Shown in pieces: positions 32,520 through 45,772 of a stretch of 64,000 bases of DNA. Position 1 is the first letter of the stretch. Each line of letters starts with the position of its first letter. Below the pieces are notes generated by a model. The model saw nothing but the letters and a program-made list of their open reading frames with translations, had not been told where the DNA came from and searched no databases. The position numbers and the translations under genes are program-made. Origin of the DNA: Xenopus tropicalis (Eukaryota; Chordata; Amphibia; Anura; Pipidae); contig NC_030677.2 in assembly GCF_000004195.4 (NCBI RefSeq), positions 113,299,036-113,363,035 on the forward strand, given 5' to 3'.

Positions 32520-34002
32520 CTACTGTGTGGGGAGCAGCCTCTGCACAGCTCAGACTTGTGTACAGGGATCAAGCTCCTACCGCTCTGTGATATGCACTGA
32601 CAATCAGAATGCCTGAAAATGGGACAGGGACATACCGATTCGTGACACTGTCATTTACATGGATGTGTTCAGAAAAAAAACGCAAATGCTATTGCACAAT
32701 GCTCCCGACCAATGTATGTGCTTGGGGTGAAAGGCCAAATATGCTGCCAGTTGGATGTGTGCCTGTGTGTGAGTGCGAGGTGTCTTTTACAAAGATGCAC
32801 TGTAATCATCTAACTTTCATTTGCCCAGGGTCTGCTTTTCTGGGGGGGAGTACCATTATAAAGCACCTCCATTTTCAAAAATTGGGATGTTAAAGTTGAT
32901 GCCTTACTGCTATTGTTGCATCACATCCCCCAGCACTGTTTGCTGAAGGGCAGTCTGGGAGAGATGCAAATCACAGTCAAGAACAGCTTGAAGGCAGCAC
33001 AACCCTACTGTAAGATTCTTGTTCCTGTCAACATGGAAAAGAACCCATACCCATGCCCCCAGAAAAACACAACCCTCGTTTTTATTTACAATATATGTTA
33101 CACATGGACTCAGTAGCAAAGACCATGGATCAATCAGTATTTTTCCTCCTTTTCATATTTATTTTGTCACGCTAGTGTAAAACTAAATTTTGCTCTTCGT
33201 CACTATTGCCATGGTTACAGTGTCTAGCTATAAAATCATTATGTCAGTAGAAAAGGGATTTTTATTTTCTTCAATGTCGGTTGATGAGATTACTCATCTT
33301 TATCAAATCTCAGAGATCTAATCGGTAAAGGCTTCTGATATTGGCAATCCTCCTACCATATTTTTTTTCCTCCTGTTAATGAATCATCCAATAATTGTTT
33401 TATAGCTTGCGAAAGCAAGCCGACTGCCACAAATGTGATTTCATATGCAAGGAACGAGAACTGCACAAAGCTCCCCTGGCTCTAAAAGATTCATTTTGGT
33501 ACCAAACGCATGAGAGATCTGGTTCCCTTAAACTCTTTCACAGCCCTTATGGGACTTACAATGCAGTGTCAAGCGACTAGTAGCAGGCCCATTGGGAATC
33601 TGTAGAATTGATACAGCCTTTTGGGGAAAGCTTTCAGTTTACAGCCTTGGGAATTTTCTATCGACACAAGAATTTTGGTTTCTCCCTTCTCATTTTAATG
33701 TAAAAGCTGCACTTTGAAAAGAAAACCTAATACTATATTACCTTTTTTTACACTTGAGGTGCCTGCCTGTTAATAACGTGGTAAGAGCTTTCACACATTG
33801 AAGCTCACAACTAAAAATGCAATATAGAAAAGTAAGTTATACACCCCTTTTTAAACTTGTTAGAGAACATAAAGAGTAATATATTCTGTAGGTTGCAGAG
33901 ACATGGCCAGTAAATAAGGCACTTTATGAGTTATTAGAGTATTCCTTTTATAAAAAAAAAAATGGAAAAGATATTTTTAATGATTTAGAAACTAAAAATA
34001 AA
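32520..34002 (+). other. Candidate tmem271 3' UTR
   Basis: About 1.5 kb downstream of the stop with no recognised transposon, unlike almost all other stretches of this size in the window. It is AT-rich with T-runs and ends at an AATAAA at 33997-34002. The short open frames inside show no family similarity. Confidence 0.45.
33997..34002 (+). terminator. Candidate polyadenylation signal
   Basis: This is a canonical AATAAA (within actaaaaataaagtt) downstream of tmem271. The use of this site is inference; other signals further downstream could be used. Confidence 0.35.
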
Positions 34003-34360
34003 GTTCTCAGCTCTTTATTTTACTATTCAATACTTTCATAATAGTAGTAAACATTCATGGTTTCAGCACTATTAATTCTGCACCCATGTATAATTATTTA
34101 TGAGGTGAATGTATTTCATGTTATTGCATGAAGGCAGATCCAAAGTCTGTGTGCCACATAGAAATATGGCCATTCTATTTATTACATCATTATTAGAATC
34201 ATTAAAACCATGTTGCATGATTTAGTTATTTATTGCAAATTAAAATGATAACTGCACTTTTATTTGAATGCTGTTAATATTTGTTACATGCCTATGGTGT
34301 TCCAACATTTTCTGTATGTTTGTAAATGGTTCAGAAATTATGAGAGATCAATTTGTTCTG

Positions 34361-34681
34361 CAGGTATAGGATCTATTATCCGGAATGCTTGGAACTGGGG
34401 GTTTCTGGATAAGGAATCTTTCTGTGATTTGAATCGCCATACCTTAAGTCTGCTAAAAATCATTTAAACATTAAATAAACCCAATAGGATTTTGCCTCCA
34501 ATATGGATTCATGCAGCTTAGTTACCGTCAAGTACAAGGTACAGTTTTATTTTACAGAGAAAAAGGAAATCATTTTAAAAAATTGAAATTACTTGCCTAA
34601 AATGCACTTTATGGGAGGTGGCCTTCCTGAAATTCAGAACTTTCTGCATAATGGGTTTTTGCACAAGGGATCCCATACCTG
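34361..34681. mobile_element. CAGGTATGGG-family MITE
   Basis: The ends are CAGGTATAGGATCTATTATCC and GGGATCCCATACCTG, with the shared interior aataaacccaataggatttt. It is 321 bp and non-coding. The flanks tctg/cagt do not form a clean TA duplication. Confidence 0.7.
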
Positions 34682-35523
34682 CAGTGGCAAGGCTGATGAA
34701 TTTCTTTATTTTATACAATAAATATAAAGAAATATATATAGTTAAAGGGAAAGTTCACCTTTACAACTTTAATTTTCAAATAGTATACCACTTTCTTTCT
34801 TTAGCAGTATTTCATTTTCATGGTTTTTCTAAAAGATTTAGGTTTTAAAGAGATACAAAACTCAAAATAAAATTTTGCATAAAGAAGGACGTCCTAATTG
34901 TAAGTAACTTTCCAATATTAGTTTGACTAATATTCTGATTTTGACTCAAAATAGTGCATCAGGAGCCAGCTGATTAACTGTAAAGAATCAAGGAGGGTTG
35001 ATTTCTATTAGTTATGCAGTTCAAAAAGGGGCAGGAAAACATTAATTTACAATACTATTTACAATTACAATAGCTGAAAATTTGAAATGATTGTATACCT
35101 AAAGCTTGTTTAGAATAACACTTTTTGGGTTTACATCACCTTTAAAAAGTTAATTACTTTCATTTCCTCCTCATGTGATATGACTTGAGCTTATATGAGA
35201 GGGAGGAAAATGAAAGTAATTATCTTTTTGACTCATTGACTTTCTTAACTCTAAAAATTTTACAGATTAGTTAATAAATGTCTCGCCAGCATCAGAGAAA
35301 TGGCAGCAGTGAATGCATGTGTCGGTTGTAGACTTTAGTTGCTATCGCATACTGTTTATGTATATATTTATGTATAAACCAATGCATCAAGTCAAGGTAA
35401 AGAAAATTTAAATCCCAAAATAATATTTAGTTTAACAAATGAAAATGTAATTTGTGTTTAAGTTGAATCTGTAAAAACATTGTGTTTTAAAAAACTTAAT
35501 TGAAACTTAAACAGTAGGAGTTC
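34682..35523. mobile_element. Repeat fragments, AT-rich
   Basis: This includes an agttaaagggaaagttcacc end near 34741 and a ttttaaagagatac...acatcacctttaaaa unit at about 34843-35145. Both look like decayed TTAA-site elements. There is no gene. Confidence 0.35.
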
Positions 35524-35526
35524 TTA

Positions 35527-35843
35527 AGGTGGCCACATATGTGGTGATTTTCGATCTTTCGTGCGACCATCGGTAGCACGAAAGATCGTTCCAACCCTCC
35601 ACTGACGTTCAGGGCTGAAACGGCAGATATGGAGGTAGAGACAATAGGATTTCTACCTCCTTCTGCCGATTCAGCCCTGAACATAGATTTTGCTCGGGCG
35701 CCTTCAATGGCGCCCGATCGCCAAATTGACCGATATCAGCAGCCTCCTGCGATATCGGTCGTCTCGCCAACTTGCCATACACGCACCGAATATCGTACGA
35801 AACGAGGTTTCGTACGCTATTATCGGTGCGTGTATGGCCAGCT
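35527..35843. mobile_element. Harbinger-type MITE, CpG-rich foldback
   Basis: The ends are AGGTGGCCACA and TGGCCAGCT with a TTA duplication on each side. Several internal hairpins are visible: cgatctttcgtgc with gcacgaaagatcg, the ggcgcc-type pair around gggcgccttcaatggcgccc, and tcgtacgaaacgaggtttcg. The 317-bp interior is CpG-rich and non-coding. Confidence 0.75.
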
Positions 35844-35846
35844 TTA

Positions 35847-37785
35847 GAGTCTGGAGTCTGAACTAGCAGTGAAGAATGAGGCAAAAATGATTTATTTTTC
35901 TGTGGTATACTGTTTGAAGGTAAAGGGCCACTATACCTCCTTTGCAACAGGAGTGCAATGAATGGGGATTTTGCTGAACATATTTTTTGCCCTGTGTTTT
36001 AATTACAAAATATGTTTGAGTGAAACAGGGATATTAAAGCAACTCTAAAGCAATGTTCAGTCCTTGTAAAGTATATAATCAGATTATCAATGCGCAGATG
36101 AACTGGAGTTCATTAATCAGGGGATTATCTGTGCTCTGGTAGTCTAATAACCTCTCAAGGGCCAAACATGGAGTAGCTTCACCTTGTTTATTTTTATAAC
36201 AGATTATTTTTGATTACAACATTGGGCAAAAAGTATTTTCAGACCAAACCCTATTCACTGAACTCATGTTAAAGAAGAAGGTTTATAATTCCCCTTTAAT
36301 ATGCCATCAAGATTTTATTTTTTATTACCACTACGTTTTTCTTGTCAAACCCTCATCGGGTTTAAGAATTTGCAGGTTCTGCCCTTCAGAAACCCATATT
36401 TTCCTTGTGTTGAAAGTGTATTTACTATAAATGCACCACACCCAGAAACAACACCTGGCACTTTCTACATTGCCAAGCTGCTGGTCAAAACTGATATTCA
36501 ATGTTTACCGGGGAAATTAGGTATAATTATGAAATTAGGGCTTGTACTCAACGGAATCTGTTCTTGCGTTCCCCTACATTCCACCACAGAGCAACACAGA
36601 ACAGAAGCAGCCCATTCTTCCTTTCCCCACTCTACTCATACATGTGCATGTAAGCGCCAAACTTAGGTGGAACGCAACATGCTGCATTCCATCTGCACTC
36701 AGCACTTACATGTGCCTGTGTGAGTACAGCACAATAGAAAAAGGGGGCTGCATTTCGCCATGCCACACAGAAGAACCCCACTGCAGGGGAATGCAGGATT
36801 TTTAGGAACATTTTTATTAATGTGTGAAATTAAGAAATCACCATTGAATAAATACCCATCTAAAAATCCCATAGAAATTAAATGTGAGTAGCAGAATTGC
36901 AGTTTGACTGTGGCAAGCTCTAATTTCACTCCTTGGTAAATATGCATCTATGCCTCCACCTTGCCTTGTAGCAAAATGTCACTATTCTACAATTATATCT
37001 CTATAATCTTCATGAATCATAGTAACTTTGTCACAAACGCTGTTATGTTTTAGTAATGTATTTAATGAGAATAGCATTTTTAGAAATCTAGGTAGTTAAT
37101 GTTCAGTGGTTGATGTTAAAGTATAAAACCACAAGATGCCTGAATATATTTCATGGCTGTTTTACACGTTGTATGAGCCATAGCCTCCACCCTCAGGGCA
37201 CTGTGACATCTGTTAAATTGTCCTTAGGGCAGTTCTATTTTGTGATAAAAAATCAGTTGATTGTACGTAATGTCATTACTGCAAATAGAATTGTTACAAA
37301 TGTAATATATAACAATGTAGTAATGCCCTCCTGGATCTCCTTGATGAATTCTCTTAACTTTACATCCTAAAAGGGGGCACAGTATCCCATATAAATATGT
37401 TAGTAATGGCATGTTACAGCTCAGCAGCAATGTTGTTTTCTTGTGCTGCTCTGAGCTTTTTTTTGTCTGACTTCAACCATGATTGATTCTCTTGTGAGCC
37501 TCTAGGAAAGCTGCATGATCAGCGATACAAAGCAATTTTCAATAGACGGAAAGAGCACATCATTTATTAAAAGGCTTGAGACGATCATTATCTTTACATT
37601 GTGGCATTTGGAAAATAACCTGTTGCTAATCTCTAATTGCTGATTGTCAGAGTGGCAGAAGCAAAATAGACCAACTATTAAGTTCATCAGCATGTAGCTT
37701 TTGAACAGGGAGCCAATTTCTTCAAGCAGTATAAGAGTGAAGACACACAGAGCTACTTGTAGCAGCTACTTGTCAAAGCTACTAT
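35847..37785. other. No gene recognised
   Basis: AT-rich sequence without a recognisable exon or complete element. The open frames near 36.3-36.8 kb are short and unsupported. Confidence 0.4.
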
Positions 37786-38476
37786 AGTAGACAATGCTGA
37801 TCCCCAGAGCACTGGTAAGGCCCCATCGGGAATATGCTGTCCAGTTCTGGTCTCCAGTGCTCAAACGGGACATGATTGAGTTAGAGAGGGTCCAGAGAAG
37901 GGCAACTAAGCTGGTAAAGGGTATGGATAGTCTCAGTTATGAAGAAAGACTGGCCAAGTTGGGTTTGTTTACACTGGAGAAGAGGTGACATGATAACTAT
38001 GTATAAATATATAAAGGGATCATATAATAACCTTTCTAATGTTTTATTTACCAGTAGGTCCTTCCAACGGACACGAGGGCACCCACTCCGTTTAGAAGAA
38101 GGGAGGTTCCGTTTAAATATTCGGAAAGGATTTTTTACTGTGAGAGCTGTGAAGTTGTGGAATTCCCTCCCCGAATCAGTTGTGCTGGCTGATACATTAT
38201 ATAACTTTAAGAAGGGGCTGGATGGATTCTTAGCAAGTGAGGGAATACAGGGTTATGGGAGATATCTCTTAGTACAAGTTGATCCAGGGACTGGTCCGAT
38301 TGCCATCTTGGAGTCAGGAAGGAATTTTTTCTCCTCTGCAGCAAATTAGAGAGGCTTCAGATGGGGTTTTTTTGCCTTCCTCTGGATCAACTAGTAGTTT
38401 GGCAGGTTATATATAGGCATTATGGTTTAACGTGATGGACGTATGTCTTTTTTCAACCCAACTTACTATGTTACTA
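37786..38476 (+). mobile_element. CR1 LINE 3' fragment
   Basis: This is the C-terminal end of the CR1 ORF2 protein: [14 protein letters not shown], then [15 protein letters not shown], then LGLFTLEKR. The frame changes near 37986, where about 11 bp seem to be missing compared with the copy at 45.5 kb (LEKRRLQGDMI). It continues as [12 protein letters not shown] and a LNIRKGFFTVRAVKLWNSLP segment. The 3' tail ends ttttttcaacccaacttac, atgttac. It is 5'-truncated and inactive. Confidence 0.88.
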
Positions 38477-38600
38477 TCTACTGTTAACTGCCTCTACGTT
38501 TTAGCAGAGGCTATTCTCAGTATTATCTATGGCATTTTCTGGCGTTTAGTAGCTGTGACAAGTAGCTGCTACTAAGTAGCTCCATGTGTCTAAACCCTAA

Positions 38601-38823
38601 GGGCAGTGGCATATGGGGAGATTAGTCGCCCACGATAAATCTTCTAAATTGAGGGCGACTAATCCCCCTGACATGCCATCCCACCGGCAAGAATGTAGAT
38701 CGCCAATACGCGTTGCTTCGGTTTCCCGAAGTTTCCTCACAAGGAAACTTTGGGTGACTTTGGAAAACTGAAGCACTGCGTATGGCATTCCACTGGCGAT
38801 TTACATTCTTGCTGGTGGCATGG
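38601..38823. mobile_element. Harbinger-type foldback MITE, right end lost
   Basis: The left end GGGCAGTGGCATATGGGGAG follows TAA. It has the same internal catcccaccggcaagaatg and tttacattcttgctgg pairs as the copies at 6332 and 56652. The right end is missing, and the break is followed at once by a CAGGTATGGG-family tail (acgggtcctatacctgta). Confidence 0.7.
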
Positions 38824-38848
38824 ATAACGGGTCCTATACCTGTACATC

Positions 38849-40089
38849 AATTAAAAAATATGCAGCTTTTTATGATTTTAATGTAGTAATACGGTTTAGA
38901 TTAGTTACCTAAGTCTGCCCCCCTGTTCCCCCGCTGATCTGATCTGGCTGAAATAAAATGTAACAGTAGTAGACTGTCAGCCTGCATCCTAAAAATCCCA
39001 CAATTTCCAGCACGTGATGTCAATAAGGAAAGGAACATCACAGTGCAATGCATTGTGGGTTATGTAGTTCCTGCATGCTGTCTGTAAGTTTTGAAGAAGC
39101 CATTACAATTTGTAACCAATGTTTTAGGCCCTTCTCCTCTCCTAGCATTTCAAATGATGCAGAAAACTGTTTTGCAGCTGGATTTCAGCATATAAAAATG
39201 GTATTTATTCATACTTTTTGAAGGACCAGATTACAATGTTAGGTATATTAGGAGTTTCTGTGTTGTGTGGGGTTCGGAAGCCAGAGTTTCCCTTTAACAA
39301 GCACAGAAAAGGTGCAAAATGGAAAAAAGAGCGATGTTAGGAAATGTAATTTCAGTCTAGTTTAAGGAGAGTTGTCTTGATAAATAGTGCTGTGCAGGTA
39401 ATGTTCAAACTACTGATACATTTTCTCATTCATTACATTCATATTCTTAATTCTCTATATTGCTGGTTTCTCAGATAATGTGCAATATGTGTCAGGAAGG
39501 GCTAAAAGCAAATATGCAAACATTCTTTAACAGCATATTTTTGTAAACTATCAGCAAGAAAAACAAATCAGATTGTAGTATCATATTCTCTCTAAATCAA
39601 CTCTGCTTCTCTAAATCACAACTTTGCTTCATCAGACCTTAATTAGTTTGAGACTGTGAAAGCCACAGAGAGCTGATATAAGGATATACACAAGGATATA
39701 AATCAGACGTAGGGGTCTATTTACACTAGAAAAAGGGTGTAAAACAAATTGCTAGTTTATAAAACGATGCATTTTGTTTTATGCCACTTGATTGCTGCAC
39801 TGTACGATTATATTTATGGCATAACCCATTCGAGTCCATGGGAAGAATGTAAGCAGCAAGTAAATTGCTCCAGTAAAATCCACCAGTTTTTTGAAGGGTG
39901 ATTTTTCTTTACACCATATTTGCAAGTAGCTGCTGCCTTATGCTGGAATTTTATACATGAAGCTTTAATGCGAAAAATATATAAACACCTTGATAAACTC
40001 ACTATTTATATACTCTAATCACTCGAATCCACTCAGATGGTATGTTTAGCCTCCAGTTTTATTTTTACACAGCATGATAAATAAGTCCC
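38849..40089. other. No gene recognised
   Basis: AT-rich, unique-looking sequence. Nothing is recognised. Confidence 0.4.
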
Positions 40090-40092
40090 TAA

Positions 40093-40513
40093 GGGGCACA
40101 TTCATCAAAGTACAAGTTCGAATCCCGAAATGGGAAAGATTCGGATTGGATATGATAATTTCTGATAATTGCAAATATCACGAAAATGCTTCTGAAAAAT
40201 TCGGAACAGTCACGATAATATCGTATTGGCAATCCGGGAAAACCTTTCTGACTTTGATCCTTCTGTGCATGATTTCGGAAGCCTCCCATAGGACTCAATG
40301 GCACTCTGCAGCTCCAACCTGGCCCAAGGAAAGTCACCATACCGAAGCGTGAATGAATCCGAAACATTCGTACTCGGCGTGACAATACGATTTTGTCACA
40401 CAAATTTTGTCACAAAGTACGAAAAAGTTGCGCAGGTACGAAAATGTCACAGAAAATACGCTCTGTACGAAAAAGTCAGATTTGGAGCGTTAGTACATTA
40501 ATAAATGTGCCCC
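40093..40513. mobile_element. GGGGCACATT-family MITE, TAA duplication
   Basis: The ends are GGGGCACATTCATCAAAG and AATAAATGTGCCCC, flanked by TAA on both sides, consistent with a Harbinger-type insertion. The interior repeats acgaaaaagt-type motifs. It is 421 bp and non-coding. Confidence 0.8.
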
Positions 40514-40516
40514 TAA

Positions 40517-42049
40517 GTGTAGCAGTGTCTGTCTGCAGATGTGTCTGCAATAAGATGTTTCTTATTGCTATGGGGTTGCCAGCACACCCAAAATTACAAT
40601 ACTTTTAAGTACCATGATGATTTTAGCTAGCCCCCTGCAGGTTATAATTGGAATTAGTGCCAGTATTTGTTTAGATACATATCACAACAAAACATAGGTC
40701 ATAATAAGCTTACAAAAAGATTTAAAAAAACAAACTTGTATCAATCATTCAGTTCCAAGAATGTCTACATACAACAACAAATAAGCATGTACCTTGAATC
40801 TCACCCAACTGACCGTCTGTCAGGGTCCCCTCTGGAAGAACAGTCTCACAAACTGGGATCTATTGTTCAGGGTATTTAAATGATAATGGTAGTGCTTAAA
40901 ACCAGGATTTTTGCACAATTTTATTGTTACTGATTGTTATTACTATTTGTCTCATCAGTAATAGCTTCATGTAATTAGATGATTAAGAGGCTTTCTTCTG
41001 GGTGCTATATACTCAAGTTTCCACATCAGACTGCTGAATCAGTTACACATTGTGGCTAAATGGTTATCTCAGTGCTCTTGTTCTCCTCCTCTCAATTATT
41101 TCCCCATTGTTACAATATGTCACTGTCTGTGAAGTACTTAAATTGTCTTTCTCCCTATTTAGTCTTTCAGCACATGATGTTTTTAGCATCCGTCTGTGTA
41201 TTTACAGTTTGTCACTGTCTTACTGGAGGTGGAAAAATGTTTATTTAGCATGTAAGTAATGGCAGCAATTCAGCACTCATTCAAGGACTCAGGGCTTCTA
41301 AAGTAGAGTGTTCTTAATTCACTTTAATATCCCTTATTACCATAAAAAATAGTTATAGAACTCCAGTTGGACAGCCCTGCCCTCCTACATTATGCCATTT
41401 TTAGTTATATAGTTTTAGACTGTAAACACTTAATAGATATCATTTGATATGTTTATCAATTTAAATGATAAAATGATGATGCCATGTAGTGAAGTCTATG
41501 AAGTCTCTGACCAGATTGGGGGTCATAAAGATCCATTGAATGGCCACATCCAGCCTGCGGGCCTCCAGTCGGACAACCATGCCCTAACGTATGCCATTTT
41601 ATTTATGCACAGTTCCTGACTTGTGACATATTGTAGGCCCCATTCAATCAGAACAAAACACCAGTAATGGGTGCTTAGGGGTTTTATAATGAGTATGAAT
41701 TATAATGAACAATTAGACAATTGGGAATTTTTCAGGATACATTCAACTGAGATAAGTTTACAATTGTTCAAGAAGATAACCCAAATAAAGCTGGAACTCA
41801 ATGGGTGGTTGGTCATGAAGTAAATGAAGTGGTTGGTCAAAACAAACTGCATCTACAAAACAAACAAAAGAGAAGGGCGCACTCCCATACTGCAAAATGC
41901 TTGATAAATGTACACCTTAAAAATGAATTGCCATTACAACATTGAAGTGTAAAATCCCCATCATCAGTGCATCAAAATTGCCCAACACTTTTCATCAACA
42001 AAACTGCAGTATATATCTAGGCAAGGTAGAATGACAGTAACACAGGATT
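40517..42049. other. No gene recognised
   Basis: AT-rich sequence. Two fragments read like repeat debris (cagcctgcgggcctccagtc near 41553, and ccaacacttttcatcaac near 41979). No gene is seen. Confidence 0.4.
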
Positions 42050-42057
42050 CTCTAAAC

Positions 42058-42832
42058 CAGTGCTGTCCAACTTCTGTGGTACCAAGGGCCGGAATTTTTC
42101 CGGCCTCCGTGGTGGAGGGCCGATAATGGAAGCTAGATTTGACCACTCCCCTTTTTAAAACCACACCCGCTTGAAACTACACCCATGTTATTGCATGACC
42201 ATAGCCATATTAATGGTAGTAGTACAGCAAAAAACTGCCATACTCTGCCTTCCCTACCCTGCCTGTGTGTGCCATACTGTGCCTTCCCTACCCTGCCTGT
42301 GTGTGCCATATTCTGCCTTCCCTACCCTGCCTGTGTGTGCCATACTCTGCCTGTCTTATGCTGCCTGTGTGTATGGCACATACAGGCAGCATAGGGCAGG
42401 CAGACTATGCCACACACAGGCAGCCTACAGTGACGCAATGCTGGCACTGCTCCTACACTCTGCACAATAACTATATATTAAAAAACTTTTTAATTGCAGT
42501 ACCACCACAGTATATGTTCTTTTTATAGTGTGCAGGGTTTATTTGTGGGTTTCTACTGCTCCTACAGTCTGTCTAAAGTGTGAACAGGTGAACAATGTGG
42601 GTGATTACAGCCTGAGGTGTGAACACTGCAAGGGGTGAACAATGCAGAGATTAAAAGGTGTGAACAATACAGGGGATTACATTTTTAAACAATACAGGGG
42701 GTTTACAGCCTAAAGGTGTTAACCATGCAGGGGGCCAGTACAGATACCATTTAAAGCTTACACAAAGGTAAGCCATCAAAGCAGCCAGACAGGTGGGGGG
42801 CCACACAGAGGGGGGTCAGTTGGACAGCACTG
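42058..42832. mobile_element. hAT-type element carrying the 34-bp minisatellite (copy 1)
   Basis: The ends are CAGTGCTGTCCAACTTC and AGTTGGACAGCACTG. A perfect 8-bp duplication ctctaaac lies at 42050-42057 and 42833-42840. There is no transposase. It has the same organisation as 49717-50763, with a shorter minisatellite. Confidence 0.9.
42237..42430. repeat. 34-bp minisatellite with inverted half
   Basis: There are about four units of gtgtgccatactctgccttc-type sequence, then a switch to the opposite orientation (ggcagcatagggcaggcaga) near 42377. Together these can form a hairpin. The Cys/Pro/Leu-rich open frames across it exist only because 34 is not a multiple of 3 and all frames repeat. 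Confidence 0.85.
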
Positions 42833-42840
42833 CTCTAAAC

Positions 42841-45120
42841 AAAAATCTTGCAGCTGCCTTGAACCAAAGGTATAGTTGACAAACTAGTGGCCATTGTTCC
42901 AACTAAATTAAGCTAGATGTCAATTGCCGGTATAATATATGCAATATATGCAATTTAAAAACATACATAAATGTTTGTCCTTTCAAAAAAAATGTAAACC
43001 ACTTAAGCATTTTAGCAATTGAAATAAATTGCCATTTTATACTCTGCAGGGAAAAGGTCACTGGTCTTATCAAGTACCAGCCATTTCTAAACCAGTGTAT
43101 TTAAGCATTACAATCCATATACAAAATGAGGGGAGGAATGAACAGAAATCTGTACAGTTATGCAGATTATATATAATGTGCTTTTAGAAGGTAAATGATG
43201 AGAGCTATTAAAGGTCACTGTATTCCTCTGCTAAATGCATTTTTGTGCACCATTTGTAGTGCAATACAAAATGAAGAAAGAAAATTTATTCTAAGGGAGA
43301 AACATGTCCTGTGCCAGGAAGATTACAAACCCTTCCAAAAAAGCACAGACTATTCCCTACCCAGTACAGCATGTGTAACACTGGCCTTCTCTGTGTATAT
43401 ATAGAAACATGATTATACATAATTTTGTTAAACATAAATTGGGAATTAGCAGGATTAAACACCAGTGGGACATAAAAAACTAAGGCCCTTGTGGGCCATG
43501 CCCACCAAGGTCTGCTCCGTGCCAAAGACTTGGGTGGCAGCCTGTGTGGCCCTCAATACAACACTGGGAAGTAGTGTTTCTGTGCATTACACAGTGACAG
43601 TGCACAAGTAATGTCAGTGCCTTATATTATACATGGAGATCCATTCATACATCTTTTCAACTCACAGCCTAATCGACGGACAGTGATACCTACTCTTGTG
43701 GGTACCATAACCCATTTGTAGGAATTATCAGCTAGGTGCTATTAGATTCCTAGGACGAGCCTTTATTTATCCTGGTTTGGACAAACAAAATTCTTTGCAT
43801 TATAGCAGTATACGTTCTATGGGCCAAATATCTGTAACATTTAAGAGAGGAATGACAGTAAATACAATTTTTAAAAAATGCATATTTTGCTTGCAAATGT
43901 ACAGTATCTATACTCAATATGTTATGTATATATGTACAAGATAAGCATACACTATACTGTTAAATGGGAAATGTATATCATTTCAGTACCACTCATTCTC
44001 CAGCACAAAGCACTTGTATTAAAGAGGTAATACACCTTAAAATAACCTTTAGTAAGATCTAGAAAACACAGTCTGCAAGTATTTCCTGTTTATTTTTAAT
44101 ATTTCTTTTTTACATTCAACTGCTATCTGGTTGGTAGGCCTTTATTAGCAACCAGAAAGCAGCCATAGAGTCAAAATTAGGAAAGGGCTTGAACAGAAAT
44201 ATAAGTAAGAGAATGAGTGCCTCACAGTTTGTTTTTCTATTGCCGGGATCAGTGAAAACAGGCAGAATAGGAATATTGAAAAAAATGCAAGAAAGCATAC
44301 ACAATAAACAATGAAAGCCAGTTGAAATTTAAAAATGCCTTTTAAACATAGATTTTCTAAGACTTTGATGACCTTCACATGATGGAGTTAACCCCGCTAT
44401 CATTCTTGGCATAAATACTCTTACTACCTACCTGTGCTTCTAGAGTACTAGCTGCTCTGGCTGCTTCCTTTTCCACTATATTACCCTCAGCCCACTTAGC
44501 CGAGTCTTTCTGCTATCAACACTCTCCCTCCAACACCATTTCTTGTGTTGCATATTGGTTGACAGGTGGTGATCAAATGGCACAAGAACAGATAGATGAA
44601 TACTTTAATCCTTTTGTATAGTAGATAATAAGAATTGGACATCTTATTTGTTTCAGATATCAATAAACTTAAGGAGGAGATTAGAAGAGGTTATGTGAGG
44701 TGAGAATCTTTGGGTACAATAATACCTAGGCAACAGTCTTTGTATGTTGACAACATTATAAAGCTATGCAGAGAGAGACTGTAGTTGTTGTGGTAACAGT
44801 AGGTAAAAGGAAGATGCTAAATGCAGTTCTGAAAATACTAAATTTCAGGAAGCATTAGCACATCTAAGCCAAAGAAAAAAAATGAAACAATGAAAATTGT
44901 AAATCAAGTACTGCCTCCATATAGATCAGAAAGTGTTCTGTATAATGAAAAGGAATAAAATAAGAACATATAGCACAGGGTATAGGGGTGAAGTATCCCA
45001 AATGAATGTATGGACATTGGAACGCAAGAACAGAGTCTCAAAAAGGAATCAGCAATTGGAACTAGTTTAAAGGAGAACTCGACTGTACCCCATTATCAGG
45101 ATCCCCTCCACTGCTCCCAT
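42841..45120. other. No gene recognised
   Basis: AT-rich sequence with no recognisable exon, RNA gene or complete repeat. Confidence 0.4.
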
Positions 45121-45122
45121 AA

Positions 45123-45772
45123 ACTTGAACTATCTTCTGAATGGTAGTGTGTTGGGGGTATCCTTAATGGAGAAGGATCTAGGGGTTTTTGTAGATAACA
45201 AGTTGTCTAATTCCAGGCAGTGTCATTCTGTGGCTACTAAAGCAAATAAAGTGCTGTCTTGTATAAAAAAGGGCATTGACTCAAGGGATGAGAACATAAT
45301 TTTGCCTCTTTATAGGTCCCTGGTAAGGCCTCACCTTGAGTATGCAGTGCAGTTTTGGGCTCCAGTCCCTAAGAAACATATTAATGAGCTGGAGAGAGTG
45401 CAGAGACGTGCAACTAAACTGGTTAAGGGGATGGAAGATTTAAACTATGAGGTGAGACTGTCACGGTTGGGGTTGTTTTCTCTGGAAAAGAGGCGCTTGC
45501 AAGGGGACATGATTACTCTGTACAGGTACATTAGAGGGGAATATAGGCAGGTAATGGCAGATTTAAGAGGGGCCTGGATAAGTTTTTGAACAAGCATAGT
45601 ATCCAAGGCTATTGTGATACTAATATCTACAGTTAGTATTAGTGGTTGTATATATAGTTTATGTATGTGAGTGTATAGATTGGTAAGTATAGGTTGTGTG
45701 TGCTGGGTTTACTTGGATGGGTTGAACTTGATGGACTATGGTCTTTTTTCAACCCTTTGTAACTATGTAACA
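45123..45772 (+). mobile_element. CR1 LINE 3' fragment with internal deletion
   Basis: One open frame of 154 residues carries the CR1 reverse-transcriptase C-terminal region: [41 protein letters not shown] and RLGLFSLEKRRLQGDMI. Near 45552 the frame runs from RYIRGEY into DLRGAWISF. This skips the RKGFFTVRAVKLWNSLP region kept in the copy at 38.1 kb, so about 200-250 bp look deleted. The tail ends ggtcttttttcaacccttt, gtaactatgtaac. Confidence 0.88.

Larger units (their letters stand above)
31200..32530 (+). promoter_or_regulatory. CpG island over the tmem271 5' end and ORF
   Basis: CpG and GC content rise sharply here compared with the AT-rich surroundings and fall off after the stop codon. 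No TATA box is evident close to the start. A purine-rich GA tract at 31555-31625 precedes the start codon. CpG-island promoters without TATA boxes are common for broadly or neurally expressed vertebrate genes. The transcription start cannot be fixed from sequence alone. Confidence 0.7.

Noticed and set aside
35609..35947. 112-codon frame on the minus strand
   Set aside because: It spans a CpG-rich foldback MITE; no protein family is recognised.
36301..36666. 121-codon frame at 36.3 kb
   Set aside because: No splice-supported exon or family motif; probably chance.
42171..42528. Cys/Pro-rich open frames at 42.2-42.5 kb
   Set aside because: Same 34-bp minisatellite inside a hAT-type element.
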